Of a DNA stretch of 64,000 bases, positions 9,130 through 17,679 are shown piece by piece; the stretch's first letter is position 1; each line of letters starts with the position of its first letter. Origin of the DNA: an uncultured Anaerolineales bacterium (lineage in GTDB: Bacteria > Chloroflexota > Anaerolineae > Anaerolineales > UBA6663); contig CALFZO010000108.1 of NCBI GenBank assembly GCA_937952305.1, positions 1-64,000 on the forward strand, in the 5' to 3' direction. A model generated the notes under the pieces. That model worked only from the letters and a program-made list of their open reading frames with translations, ran no database searches and was not told where the DNA came from. The translations under genes were made by a program, and so were the position numbers.

Positions 9130-9138
9130 CGGCTGCGC

Positions 9139-10590
9139 TTACGCGGCCGCCACCGCCTGACCGTGCTGGAGCAGCGCGGCCACCAGCGCGTCGTCGCGGG
9201 CCTCGGCGTAGACACGCAGCACCGGCTCGGTGCCGGACGGCCGGATCAGCAGCCACGAATCATCGGCCATCACATACTTCACGCCGTCGAGCGCCTCCAC
9301 CCGGGCCACGGCCAGCCCGCCGATGGCGGCCGGGGCGTCCTCGGTCAGGCGTTTGACCATTTCCTTCTTGGCCACCGGCCGCGCCAGCCGCAGATCCTTG
9401 CGCGCATACTGCGCCGGGCCGACCGTCCGGAGCAGGTCCTCGACCAGTTCCTCCAGTGTGGCGCCGGAGGCGGCCACGATCTCCAGCAGCAGCAGCCCGA
9501 ACAGCACGCCATCGCCCTCCGGGATGTGGCCCTTGATGCTGATGCCGCCGGACTCCTCGCCGCCGATCAACACGTCTTGCGCCAGCATGTAGTCGGCGAT
9601 GTGGTTGAAGCCCACCGGCGTCTCGTAGCACGGCAGGCCGTAGCGCTCGGCCAGCCGGTTCACCATGCGCGTGGTCGAGACCGTCTTCACGGCCGCACCC
9701 GTCCAGGCGCGTTTCTCCACCAGGTAGCGCATGGCCAGCGCCATGATCTTGTGCGGGTCCACGAACTGGCCGCGTCCGTCCATGGCCCCGGTCCGGTCGG
9801 CGTCGCCGTCGGTGACCACGGCGAAGGCGCCGTGGCCGGCCGCGATGGCGCCGGCGGTCGCGCCCAGGTACTTGGCGATGGGCTCCGGGTGCACGCCGCC
9901 GAAGCCCGGGTTCATCTCGCCGCGGATCTCGGAGACCTCGCTGCCGGTGCCCTGCAGCAGGCCCTTGATCGCGCCGCGCCCGGAGCCGTACATTGAGTCC
10001 ACCACCAGGCGCTGCGGGCGGCTGGCGATCACGTCGAAGTCGATCAGCGTGCGCAGGTGGTCGGCGTAGGCCGGCATGGGGTTGAACCGCTTGATCAGGC
10101 CGGCGCTCACGGCGCGGTCGTAATCCATCAGGTTGGGGCCGCGCGCGCGGGCCTCGTTGTCGTGCAAAAAGAGTTCCACGCGCCGGCACTGGTCGTTCAG
10201 GGCCGAGCCGCCGAAAGCCGCCTTGAGCTTGAGGCCGTTGTAGCGCGGCGCGTTGTGGGAGGCCGTGATCATCACGCCGCCGGCGGCATGGTGATGCTTG
10301 ACCGCGAAGGAGACCGCCGGCGTGGGCGCGTCGGCGTGCGTCAGCAGCACGGTGATCCCGTTGGCGGCCAGCACGCGCGCCACCTCCGTCGCAAACCGGT
10401 CCGAGAGGAAGCGGGTGTCGAACCCGACGACAAAGAGCTTGGGGTCGTAGTCCGCCTGGGCCGCGCCGTTGCCCCAGTCTGGGGCGGAGACGGCGTCGGC
10501 GATGCCCTGGGTGAGCAGGCGCAGGTTCTCGAAAGTGAAGGTCTCCGCGATGACGGCGCGCCAGCCGTCGGTGCCGAATTGGATGGTCAT
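9139..10590 (-). CDS. Phosphoglucomutase/phosphomannomutase family protein
   Basis: The protein has 483 residues and is full length for the alpha-D-phosphohexomutase family. It starts FGTDGWRAVI. The catalytic phosphoserine motif TASHNAPRYNGLK is near residue 108, the metal-binding loop DGDADRTG near residue 260, the sugar-binding GGEESGG near residue 340 and the phosphate-binding loop RPSGTEPVLRVY near the C-terminus. It interconverts hexose-1- and hexose-6-phosphates; whether glucose, mannose or glucosamine is preferred cannot be told from sequence alone. It is convergent with the histidine kinase gene (9-base gap). A TATAAT hexamer at 10649-10654 on this strand may be its promoter. Confidence 0.9.
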   Translation of the reverse strand: MTIQFGTDGWRAVIAETFTFENLRLLTQGIADAVSAPDWGNGAAQADYDPKLFVVGFDTRFLSDRFATEVARVLAANGITVLLTHADAPTPAVSFAVKHHHAAGGVMITASHNAPRYNGLKLKAAFGGSALNDQCRRVELFLHDNEARARGPNLMDYDRAVSAGLIKRFNPMPAYADHLRTLIDFDVIASRPQRLVVDSMYGSGRGAIKGLLQGTGSEVSEIRGEMNPGFGGVHPEPIAKYLGATAGAIAAGHGAFAVVTDGDADRTGAMDGRGQFVDPHKIMALAMRYLVEKRAWTGAAVKTVSTTRMVNRLAERYGLPCYETPVGFNHIADYMLAQDVLIGGEESGGISIKGHIPEGDGVLFGLLLLEIVAASGATLEELVEDLLRTVGPAQYARKDLRLARPVAKKEMVKRLTEDAPAAIGGLAVARVEALDGVKYVMADDSWLLIRPSGTEPVLRVYAEARDDALVAALLQHGQAVAAA

Positions 10591-10683
10591 AGGCTCTGAG
10601 TGATGGGGTGGTTTGGTAGTGGGCCGCGCCAGCGCCGGCCCACCCGAAATTATACGCGAGGGCGGGCTCGGTCAGCGGCGCGG

Positions 10684-11955
10684 CTACTTCGGCAGAGCGG
10701 CCAGCGCCGCCACCACGGTGCGCGCGGCGGCCTCCGGCGTGGCGCGCCCGTTGAGGACGTCGGCGACGGCCTGGCGCAGGAGCGGCCCGACGAGATCGCG
10801 CACGCGCGGCGGCGGCTCCCACTGGGCGCGCGTCAGCGCCTCGGCCGCCAGCGGCACGAACGGCGCCTCGCCCCAGGCGGTCAGCGTGGCGGCCCGGGTC
10901 GGCAGCCAGCCGGCCGCCAGCGTCCAGGCGGCCTGCCGCGCGGGGCTGGCCAGCCAGTTCAACAGCTCGGCCGCGCCGGCCAGGTCCTCGCCCTTGTTGA
11001 CGAGCGCCCAGCACCAGCCTTCGGCCAACGTGAACGGGGCGCCGGTCTGGTTGGGCGGGAGCGCGGCTGCCGCCAGGCTGACCCGGCCGGCTTCGGTGAG
11101 ATACCAGTGGGCGGTGGTAAGGGTCAGGGTCACGCGGCGCTCGCGGAAGACCTGCCAGCTTTCCTCCGGCCCGGTGTAAGTCAGAGTCGAGAGCGGCAGC
11201 ACGCCGCGCTCCTGCAGTCTCCGCCATTCGGCCAGGCTGGCCGCCAGGCGCGGCGCCTCCAGGGCCGGCTGCCCGGCCTCGTCCAGCACCTGGCCGCCCG
11301 CCGCCAGGTAGTCGGTGAGCACGCTCAGCCCCGTGGCTTCGGCGGCCGGCAGGCTCATCGTGCCGGTGACGATATCGGCCCAGTGCGTCGGCGCCGTCGC
11401 GTAGAGGTCGGTGTTGTAGACCAGGATGCGCGCGTCCGCGGCGAAGGCCAGGCCGGCCCATTGGTTCTGCGTCAGGCCCATCGCGCGCGCAAACGGATAG
11501 CTGTCTTCCAGCGCCTCGCGCGGCACCCAGCGGTCCAGGGCGACGACGGCTCCGGCGGCCGCGGCCGCGGCCAGGTCGTCCGCGCGCAGCGCGATCAGGT
11601 CTGGCAGGGCGGCCGGAGCCACGTTGTGGGCGGCGAGCAGCGCCGCCAGAAGCCCGCTGGGGCCGTCGGCGGCTTTGACGCGCGCTTGCACCGTCCAGCC
11701 CGGATGCCCGGCTTCAAACTGGGCCAGGTGTTCGGCCAGCACCGCTCCGCCCGGCTGAGCGGCCTCCGGCGCAAACTCGGGCGGCAGCCAGATCACCAGG
11801 TGTTGACTGCCTGGCGTGGCCGCCCTGGTCGGCGGCGCGGTCGGTGCGGAGAAGGTGGCGGTCACGGCGCGCGGCGGCGCGGTGGGCGAGGCGGGCGCCG
11901 CCAGGCAGCCGGACAAAACCACGGCTGCGAGCAAGCCGCCCAATCGTCTGAGCAT
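10684..11955 (-). CDS. ABC transporter sugar-type solute-binding lipoprotein
   Basis: The start is set at 11955 because it gives a proper lipoprotein signal (MLRRLGGLLAAVVLSGC, lipobox Cys17) and sits 7 bases after a TATACT box. An upstream in-frame start would put residues before the signal. The mature protein of about 400 residues has the layout of family 1 extracellular solute-binding proteins (LVIWLPPEF near the start, VVALDRWVP, a Trp-rich C-terminal half). No permease or ATPase gene lies next to it, so it is an orphan binding protein. Its neighbour, a phosphohexomutase, is compatible with sugar uptake. Ligand unknown. Confidence 0.75.
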   Translation of the reverse strand: MLRRLGGLLAAVVLSGCLAAPASPTAPPRAVTATFSAPTAPPTRAATPGSQHLVIWLPPEFAPEAAQPGGAVLAEHLAQFEAGHPGWTVQARVKAADGPSGLLAALLAAHNVAPAALPDLIALRADDLAAAAAAGAVVALDRWVPREALEDSYPFARAMGLTQNQWAGLAFAADARILVYNTDLYATAPTHWADIVTGTMSLPAAEATGLSVLTDYLAAGGQVLDEAGQPALEAPRLAASLAEWRRLQERGVLPLSTLTYTGPEESWQVFRERRVTLTLTTAHWYLTEAGRVSLAAAALPPNQTGAPFTLAEGWCWALVNKGEDLAGAAELLNWLASPARQAAWTLAAGWLPTRAATLTAWGEAPFVPLAAEALTRAQWEPPPRVRDLVGPLLRQAVADVLNGRATPEAAARTVVAALAALPK

Positions 11956-11962
11956 GGGCGCC

Positions 11963-11968
11963 AGTATA
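11963..11968 (-). promoter_or_regulatory. -10 hexamer TATACT for the solute-binding protein
   Basis: On the minus strand TATACT is followed by 7 bases (GGCGCCC) and the ATG at 11955. This is the same spacing as in the divergent xseA promoter and suggests a leaderless message. Confidence 0.5.
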
Positions 11969-11984
11969 GCGCCGGCCCCTGGAT

Positions 11985-12013
11985 TTGACACCCCTCTCTG
12001 GCTCGGCTACCAT
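11985..12013 (+). promoter_or_regulatory. Consensus-like promoter of xseA
   Basis: TTGACA (11985-11990), a 17-base spacer and TACCAT (12008-12013) form a near-consensus sigma70-type promoter. The xseA ATG at 12021 begins 7 bases after the -10 box, so the transcript should be leaderless or nearly so. The -35 box overlaps the upstream region of the divergent lipoprotein gene. Confidence 0.6.
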
Positions 12014-12020
12014 GCCCAGG

Positions 12021-13268
12021 ATGACTCTGCCCCTCCCCTTTGCAGCCTCGCCTGAACCGGAGACCTGGACAGTCAGCGACCTGAATCGCTATGTGCGGCA
12101 GAGCCTGGAGTTGGACTACCGCCTCCAGGCGCTGCGCGTGCGCGGCGAAGTCTCGGGCTTCAAGGCCTATCCTTCCGGCCACTGGTATTTCTCTCTGAAA
12201 GACAGCGGCGCCCAAGTGGACTGCGTGATGTGGCGGCCGCGCGCTGAGCGGCAGCGCTTCATCCCGCGCGATGGCGAGGCCGTGGAGGCGCTGGGCAGCG
12301 TGACGCTGTACGAGGCGCGCGGCAAATATCAACTGGATGTCACCAGCCTGCAGCCGCAGGGCGAGGGCCTGTTGTACCGCGAGTTCGTGCGCCTGAAAGC
12401 GCGGCTGGAGGCCGAAGGCTTGTTCGACCCGGCCCGCAAACGGGCGCTGCCCGCGCGCCCAGGCCGCATCGGCCTGGTCACGTCGCCGGCCGGCGCGGCG
12501 CTGCGCGACCTGCTCAACGTGCTGCGCCGGCGTTATCCGCTGGCCGAAGTGATCCTGGCGCCGACGCCCGTGCAGGGGCCGGAGGCCCCGGCCGGTCTGG
12601 TGGCCGCACTGCGCGCGCTGGCGGCGCTGCCCGAGGCCGCCCGGCCAGACGTCGTCATCGTCGCCCGCGGCGGCGGCGCTCTGGAAGACCTGTGGGCCTT
12701 CAACGACGAGGCCGTCGCGCGCGCCATCGTGGCCATGCCGCAGCCGGTCGTCAGCGGCGTCGGCCACGAGACCGATTTCACGATCGCCGATTTCGTGGCC
12801 GACCTGCGCGCCCCGACGCCGTCGGCGGCGGCCGAGCTGGTGACGCGGATCTCGCTGGCCGACCTGCGCGGCAGCCTGGACGACCTGACCGAGCGGGCCG
12901 GTGCGGCGTTGGCGGCGGCCGTGGAGACGCGGCGGGCCGCTTTGGAGCGCGCTCAGGCCCGGCTGCGCGCAGCCTCGCCATCCACGCAGCTGGCGCTCGG
13001 CCGCCAGCGCATCGGCGACCTGCGCGCCCGCGCCGGACGGGCCCTGCGCCATCGGTTGGCCCTGGCGCGCGAGCGGCAGGCCGGCCTGGCGCAGGCCTTG
13101 CAGGCTGTCAGCCCGTTGGCCGTGCTCGGACGCGGTTATGCCATTGTGCGCCGGCCGGACGGGCGCGTCATCCGACGCGCGGCGGAAGTCCAGACTGGCG
13201 AACCACTCACTGTGCGGGTCGGCGAGGGCGAGTTCGACGTCGCCGTGCGACCGGAGGAGAAACGATGA
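12021..13268 (+). CDS. xseA: Exodeoxyribonuclease VII large subunit
   Basis: The protein has 415 residues. The N-terminal OB-fold segment (TVSDLNRYVRQSLE, VRGEVSGFKAYPSGHWYFSLKD) is followed by the catalytic domain with GRIGLVTSPAGAALRDL, VVIVARGGGALEDLWAFNDE and VVSGVGHETDFTIADFVAD, all hallmark motifs of XseA. The C-terminal part is the usual coiled coil ending in LGRGYAIV. The start at 12021 was preferred over 12012 because of promoter spacing; both are possible. It overlaps xseB by an ATGA-type junction. The enzyme degrades single-stranded DNA to oligonucleotides. Confidence 0.93.
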   Translation: MTLPLPFAASPEPETWTVSDLNRYVRQSLELDYRLQALRVRGEVSGFKAYPSGHWYFSLKDSGAQVDCVMWRPRAERQRFIPRDGEAVEALGSVTLYEARGKYQLDVTSLQPQGEGLLYREFVRLKARLEAEGLFDPARKRALPARPGRIGLVTSPAGAALRDLLNVLRRRYPLAEVILAPTPVQGPEAPAGLVAALRALAALPEAARPDVVIVARGGGALEDLWAFNDEAVARAIVAMPQPVVSGVGHETDFTIADFVADLRAPTPSAAAELVTRISLADLRGSLDDLTERAGAALAAAVETRRAALERAQARLRAASPSTQLALGRQRIGDLRARAGRALRHRLALARERQAGLAQALQAVSPLAVLGRGYAIVRRPDGRVIRRAAEVQTGEPLTVRVGEGEFDVAVRPEEKR

Positions 13269-13540
13269 GCCCACGGACCAAGAAGGCCAGGAGCGATCTG
13301 GCGGAAGCGGCCGATATCGGCACGCTCAGCTTTGAGGCCGCCTTTGAGGCCTTGGCGGCCGTCGTCGCTCAGCTGGAGGACGGAGACCTGGCGTTGGAGG
13401 AGGCCCTGACGCTGTACGAGCGCGGCCAGGCCCTGGCGGCCCGCTGCGGTCAGCTGCTGGATGAGGCCGACCTGAAGATCAAGACCCTGGTGCCGGGTGG
13501 CGCGCTGGAGGATTTTGCTGAGGCGGGCTCTGAAGGCTGA
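13265..13540 (+). CDS. xseB: Exodeoxyribonuclease VII small subunit
   Basis: The protein has 91 residues. The core SFEAAFEALAAVVAQLEDGDLALEEALTLYERG matches XseB, a small helical-hairpin protein that binds the C-terminal coiled coil of XseA. The start overlaps the xseA stop, so the two subunits are translationally coupled. The N-terminus is slightly extended and basic (SPRTKKARS). Confidence 0.92.
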   Translation: MSPRTKKARSDLAEAADIGTLSFEAAFEALAAVVAQLEDGDLALEEALTLYERGQALAARCGQLLDEADLKIKTLVPGGALEDFAEAGSEG

Positions 13541-13542
13541 CC

Positions 13543-13992
13543 ATGGAAGACGTCATCCTCCAGGTCGTCACCAACCGCGTCTTGTGGGCCGGTTTTTGGG
13601 CCTGGTTCATCGCCCAGATCGTCAAACCGCCGCTGCACTATCTCACCCAGCGCGAATGGCATTGGGGCCTGCTGTTGAGCGCCGGCGGCATGCCCTCGTC
13701 CCACTCGGCCCTGGTCGTCGGCACCACCATCGCCATCGGCCTGCAAGAGGGCTTCAACTCGGCCGTCTTCGCGGTGGCGTGGGTCATGTCGATGGTCGTC
13801 ATCTATGATGCCACCGGCGTGCGCCGCCATGCCGGCGACCACGCCCGCATCCTCAACCTCATGATCGACGAGCTCTTCACCGGCCACCCGCTGGCCGAAA
13901 AAGAGCTCAAGGAGCGGCTCGGGCACACCCCGCGCGAAGTAGTCGGCGGGATCTTGCTGGGGATCGTGGCCGCGCTGCTGGTGGCGCGCTGA
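13543..13992 (+). CDS. Divergent PAP2 family membrane protein (YuiD-like)
   Basis: The protein has 149 residues with four to five membrane segments. The motifs GGMPSSHSALV (residues 48-58) and VIYDATGVRRHAGDHA (residues 86-101) are diagnostic of the DUF212/divergent PAP2 family, related to acid phosphatases of the PAP2 superfamily. The gene begins 2 bases after the xseB stop and is co-transcribed with it. Substrate unknown; a role in lipid phosphate metabolism would fit the fold. Confidence 0.85.
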   Translation: MEDVILQVVTNRVLWAGFWAWFIAQIVKPPLHYLTQREWHWGLLLSAGGMPSSHSALVVGTTIAIGLQEGFNSAVFAVAWVMSMVVIYDATGVRRHAGDHARILNLMIDELFTGHPLAEKELKERLGHTPREVVGGILLGIVAALLVAR

Positions 13993-14011
13993 CGGAAGCG
14001 GACGCCGCCCC

Positions 14012-15568
14012 TTAGCGGCGCAGCCGCCGCAGCGCCATCTCCGGCAGCAGGCGCGCCTCCGGGACGCGCAGCACGTAGGCGCTCAGCCAGAAGAGGCCGC
14101 CGCCCACGGCCACACCGCCCAGCCCCACGCCCCAAACCGACCAGCCGGCCGTCCAACCCAACCAGACCAAGAGGCTGGCGCCCATAAACGCCGTCGCCAG
14201 CGTCGTGCGCGCCAGGCCCGGCCAGACCCGGGTCAGGGCCAGGCCGCCCAGCCGGCGGCGCATGAGCACGGCCAGCCCGATCATCTCCAGGGTCGTGGCG
14301 ATGGTGTTGGCCAGCGCCAGGCCGCCGTGCGCGGGCCAGCCGGCCCGGGTGAAGAGCGCGGCCAGCCCGAAGTTCAGACCCACGTTGAGCAGCATCGCGG
14401 CGGCGCCCACCCACACCGGCGTCCACGTATCCTTGAGCGCGTAGTAAGCGCGCGCCACAATCTCGACCACCGAGTGGCTGGCCAGGCCGAGGACGTAGAA
14501 GGTCAGCGCCCAGGTCACCAGCGCCGTCGACTCCGCGTCGAAGCGGCCGCGCTGGAAGAGCAGTCTCACCACCGGCTCGCCCAGCGCCAGGAGGCCCACG
14601 CTGGCGGGCAGCGCTAGGAACAGGATCAGGCGCAGCGTGTCCGCCAGGCTGGCGCGCATGGCGTTCAGTTCGCCGCGCGCCACCATGGCCGAGAAAGCCG
14701 GCAGGGCGGCGATGGCGATGCCCTGGGCGATGACGACCTGGGGCATGGTGAAGATGCGCCAGGCATAGTCCAGCGAACTGGCCCCGCCGGGCAGAAACGT
14801 GGCCAGCGCCGTGTTGACCAGGAAGTTCAACTGGACGGCCGCCACACCCAAGAGGCGCGGCCCCATCAGGCGGATCACATCCCGTACGACCGGATCATCC
14901 AGGCCGAGAGTAAGCTGCCAGCGGCGCTGCGGCAGGCCGCGCAGCCCGGGCAGTTGGACGGCCAGGTGCAGGGCCGCGCCCAGGACGGCGCCCCAGGCCA
15001 GGCCGTAGATGCCGAGCGTCGGCGTCCAGACCAGCAGGCCGAAGAGCATGCCCAGCCAGTAGAACGTGGGCGCCAGCGCCGGCAGCAGGAAGTGCTGGTG
15101 GGCGTTCAGGATCCCCATCAGCAGCCCGCTGACGCCGAAGATCGCGGGCGCGATCAGCAGGATCCGCAGCAGGTCGGCGGCCAGGGCGGCTTCCGAGGCC
15201 GGCAGCCCGCCGCCGATGACGGCGATGATCGGCGCCGCGAAGACGGCCGCGCCGGCCGAGATCAGGCTGAGCAGGACGGCCACCAGCGTGACGACGCCGC
15301 TGGCCAGACGCCAGGCGCCGGCCCGATCCTCCCGGGTAAGTAAAGTCGTAAAGGTCGGGACGAACGCCGACGCCAGCGCGCCGCCGGCGACCAGGTTGAA
15401 CAGGATATCCGGGAAGCGCTGCGCGGCGGTGAAGGCGTCCAGGGCCCGGCTGGTGCCGAAGGCGTCGGCGATCAAGATCTGGCGCACCAGGCCGGTGAGG
15501 TTGCTTAATAGAAAGGCCGCCATCACGGTGGCGGCGGCCCGGGTGATTTGGCGTTGATTGGCGTCCAC
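14012..15568 (-). CDS. murJ: Lipid II flippase MurJ/MviN family
   Basis: The protein has 518 residues with about 13-14 membrane segments. The N-terminus (TGLVRQILIADAFGTSRALDAFTAAQRFPDILFNL) and LVAGGALASAFVPTF are hallmark MurJ sequences; this protein flips the peptidoglycan precursor lipid II across the membrane. The start is a GTG at 15568, placed 7 bases after a perfect TATAAT. The family call is solid. Related MATE/MVF proteins can flip other polyprenyl-linked substrates, so lipid II is an inference from homology. Confidence 0.9.
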   Translation of the reverse strand: MDANQRQITRAAATVMAAFLLSNLTGLVRQILIADAFGTSRALDAFTAAQRFPDILFNLVAGGALASAFVPTFTTLLTREDRAGAWRLASGVVTLVAVLLSLISAGAAVFAAPIIAVIGGGLPASEAALAADLLRILLIAPAIFGVSGLLMGILNAHQHFLLPALAPTFYWLGMLFGLLVWTPTLGIYGLAWGAVLGAALHLAVQLPGLRGLPQRRWQLTLGLDDPVVRDVIRLMGPRLLGVAAVQLNFLVNTALATFLPGGASSLDYAWRIFTMPQVVIAQGIAIAALPAFSAMVARGELNAMRASLADTLRLILFLALPASVGLLALGEPVVRLLFQRGRFDAESTALVTWALTFYVLGLASHSVVEIVARAYYALKDTWTPVWVGAAAMLLNVGLNFGLAALFTRAGWPAHGGLALANTIATTLEMIGLAVLMRRRLGGLALTRVWPGLARTTLATAFMGASLLVWLGWTAGWSVWGVGLGGVAVGGGLFWLSAYVLRVPEARLLPEMALRRLRR

Positions 15569-15858
15569 GCCGGGGATTATACTGCGCGGCCGGACTGCGC
15601 CCAGGGCAAGCGCTCAGCGTCGACTTGCGTTAGGGGGCCGGAGCCATGTTCCGGCACCCAGAATCGCGAGAGCCGGGGACGCCGACCCCGGCTCTCTCAA
15701 GGAGGAGAAGAAGAGTTATGCCCTTCTGTGCAGCAGAATAGCACGCCCTCCGGAAGCAGACTGGTTCTATCCCCTACGCGAAACCTACGCTTAACCTACG
15801 CTGGGTTCAGCCTCGGAAGATGCCGGGCGGCCATTGGTACCCAGGTCCTGGGCCTCCG
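15569..15858. other. Intergenic region with hairpin, tiny ORF and 11-base direct repeats
   Basis: About 290 bases without a convincing gene, between the end of the ThDP enzyme gene and the MurJ start. It contains an 11-base-pair perfect hairpin (15668-15678 with 15686-15696) without a T-run. It also holds a strong ribosome site (AAGGAGG at 15699) followed by a seven-codon plus-strand frame (15718-15741). Three direct repeats of CCTACGC lie at 15773, 15784 and 15795 with an exact 11-base period. Function unknown. Confidence 0.5.
15576..15581 (-). promoter_or_regulatory. -10 hexamer TATAAT of the MurJ gene
   Basis: On the minus strand a perfect TATAAT is followed by CCCCGGC and the GTG start of MurJ, a 7-base gap. 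This again points to a leaderless transcript. No clear -35 box is seen. Confidence 0.55.
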
Positions 15859-17571
15859 TCACAGTGACCGCACGTAGCGGAACTCCTTGTAGCCGATCGG
15901 GTTGGCGTTGACGACGGGATCGACGGTGACGTGCAGGACGGCCGGTTTCCCGGAGGCGGCGGCCCGCTGCAGGGCGGCGGGCAACTGGTCGATCTGGTCC
16001 ACCTTCTCGCCGAAGCAGCCGAGGTTCTGGGCCAGCAGATCGTAGCGCGTGTGCGGGGCCAGGTCGACGCCGACGTGCTGCTCGGCCGGATAGCCTTGCG
16101 CGGCGTAGGCGGTGTGCTCCATGGCCCAGCCGTCGTCCACCACCACCAGCACTATCACTGGCGCCTGCTCGCGCAGCGCCGTCTCCAGTTCCATCAGGTT
16201 GAACCCGAGGGCGCCGTCGCCCGTGATCAGGTAGACCGGCCGCTCCGGGCGCGCCAGCTTGGCGCCGATGGCGAACGGCAGCCCGGTCCCCAGGAACCCC
16301 ATCTTCACCGAGTACAGGAAGCTGTTGGGTTTCAGGATCGGGTTGAAGGCCACGCCCCACAGCGCCGTGTTGCCGCCATCCAAGACGGTGACCGCTTCCG
16401 GCGGGAAGAATTGGCGCGCCGTCATCACCATCTGGCCCGGGTTCACGCCCCGGCTGCCCTCGGCCTGCAGATAGCCCAGCGCCTGCTCCATGGTCTTGGC
16501 CGAGAGAGCCCGGTAGCGCGCCAGGTCCGGCATCGGCCCGCGCGGCGCGCTCCGGGCGCGGACGGCGGCCAGCAGCGCCGTGAGCGCGGCCTTGGCGTCG
16601 GCCAGCAGGCCCAGGTCCACCGGCCGGTTCAGGCCGATGGAGAACGGATCGACGTCGATGTGGATGGTCTTCTGGCGGGCCGGATCGCCCCAGCCGGGCG
16701 GCCGGCCCCAGCCGTCGTACTCGCCCAGGCGCGAGCCTACGACCAAGACCACGTCGGCTTCGTTGCGCGCGAGCGCCGTGGTCTGCAGATCGAACAGGTG
16801 GAAGTAGTGCGGGTGATCCTCCGGGACCGCGCCGCGCGCCCCCAGGCTGCTGCTCATCCCGGCCGCCAGATGGTCGGCCAGGGCCACGAACTCGGCGGAG
16901 GCGTCCGCCCACAACACGCCTTTGCCGGCGTGCAGGAATGGGCGCTGGGCCTGCGTCAGCCACTCGGCCGCCTGCTCGAGGCGCGCCGGATCGCCGGCGC
17001 CCAAAGAGGTGAGACGGTAGCGGGCCGCCGGATAGATCGGCGCCCGGGCGGGGTCGATCTTTTGCGTCAGCAGTTCGTCTGGGATGGCCAGCAGGGCCGG
17101 GCCGGGGCGGCCGGTGAGCATGGCGCGGAAGGCGGCGCGCATCAGCTCGGGCAGGCGCTCACCCTGGCGGACCAGGGCGTTGAACTTGGTGATCGGGCGC
17201 GCCATCTCCGTAAGTTCGGTGGCCTGCCAGGCGCCGCCGCGGTCCGGGTGGTTGACGAGCTGGCGGCGGGTGGTGGTGATGGCCAGGATCGGATGGCCCT
17301 CGCCGTGGGCGCTGGCCAGGCCGGCCAGCAGGTTGGCCCCGCCCGGCCCGGGGCTGCCGATGACGACGCTCGGCCGGCCGGTCAGGCGCGTGTAGCCCTC
17401 GGCCAGGTGGACGGCGCCCTCCTCATGGCGGGCGTTGACATGCCGGATCCCGTAGCGCGGCGTGTGAACCACGAACGGGATGTGGGAGCCGTCGATGATG
17501 CCGAACATCATCGCGACGTCCTCGGCCTTCAGGCACTGGACCAGCAGTTCTCCGACGGTGATCTCACTCAT
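15859..17571 (-). CDS. Thiamine diphosphate-dependent enzyme, acetolactate synthase-like
   Basis: The start at 17571 has an excellent ribosome site (GGAGGAAGG) and gives 570 residues. The N-terminal PYR domain contains the catalytic Glu50 in NARHEEGAVHLAEGYTR. A central TPP-enzyme M domain follows, then the PP domain with GDGALGFNLMELETA and VVDDGWAMEH. In most family members the second half of the cofactor motif has Asn-Asn; here it reads Asp-Gly. It belongs to the acetolactate synthase/oxalyl-CoA decarboxylase/benzoylformate decarboxylase superfamily. No regulatory subunit gene is adjacent, so a catabolic decarboxylase or lyase is as likely as acetolactate synthase. Confidence 0.82.
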   Translation of the reverse strand: MSEITVGELLVQCLKAEDVAMMFGIIDGSHIPFVVHTPRYGIRHVNARHEEGAVHLAEGYTRLTGRPSVVIGSPGPGGANLLAGLASAHGEGHPILAITTTRRQLVNHPDRGGAWQATELTEMARPITKFNALVRQGERLPELMRAAFRAMLTGRPGPALLAIPDELLTQKIDPARAPIYPAARYRLTSLGAGDPARLEQAAEWLTQAQRPFLHAGKGVLWADASAEFVALADHLAAGMSSSLGARGAVPEDHPHYFHLFDLQTTALARNEADVVLVVGSRLGEYDGWGRPPGWGDPARQKTIHIDVDPFSIGLNRPVDLGLLADAKAALTALLAAVRARSAPRGPMPDLARYRALSAKTMEQALGYLQAEGSRGVNPGQMVMTARQFFPPEAVTVLDGGNTALWGVAFNPILKPNSFLYSVKMGFLGTGLPFAIGAKLARPERPVYLITGDGALGFNLMELETALREQAPVIVLVVVDDGWAMEHTAYAAQGYPAEQHVGVDLAPHTRYDLLAQNLGCFGEKVDQIDQLPAALQRAAASGKPAVLHVTVDPVVNANPIGYKEFRYVRSL

Positions 17572-17679
17572 GCCTTCCTCCATTGGGGCCTCGTCCACCG
17601 GGGACGGCGGACGAGCCTCGTTCTGATCATCCCCGAGGGCGCCGCGTTGGGGCCGCGGCGGCCCAATCGGCGGCGGCGC

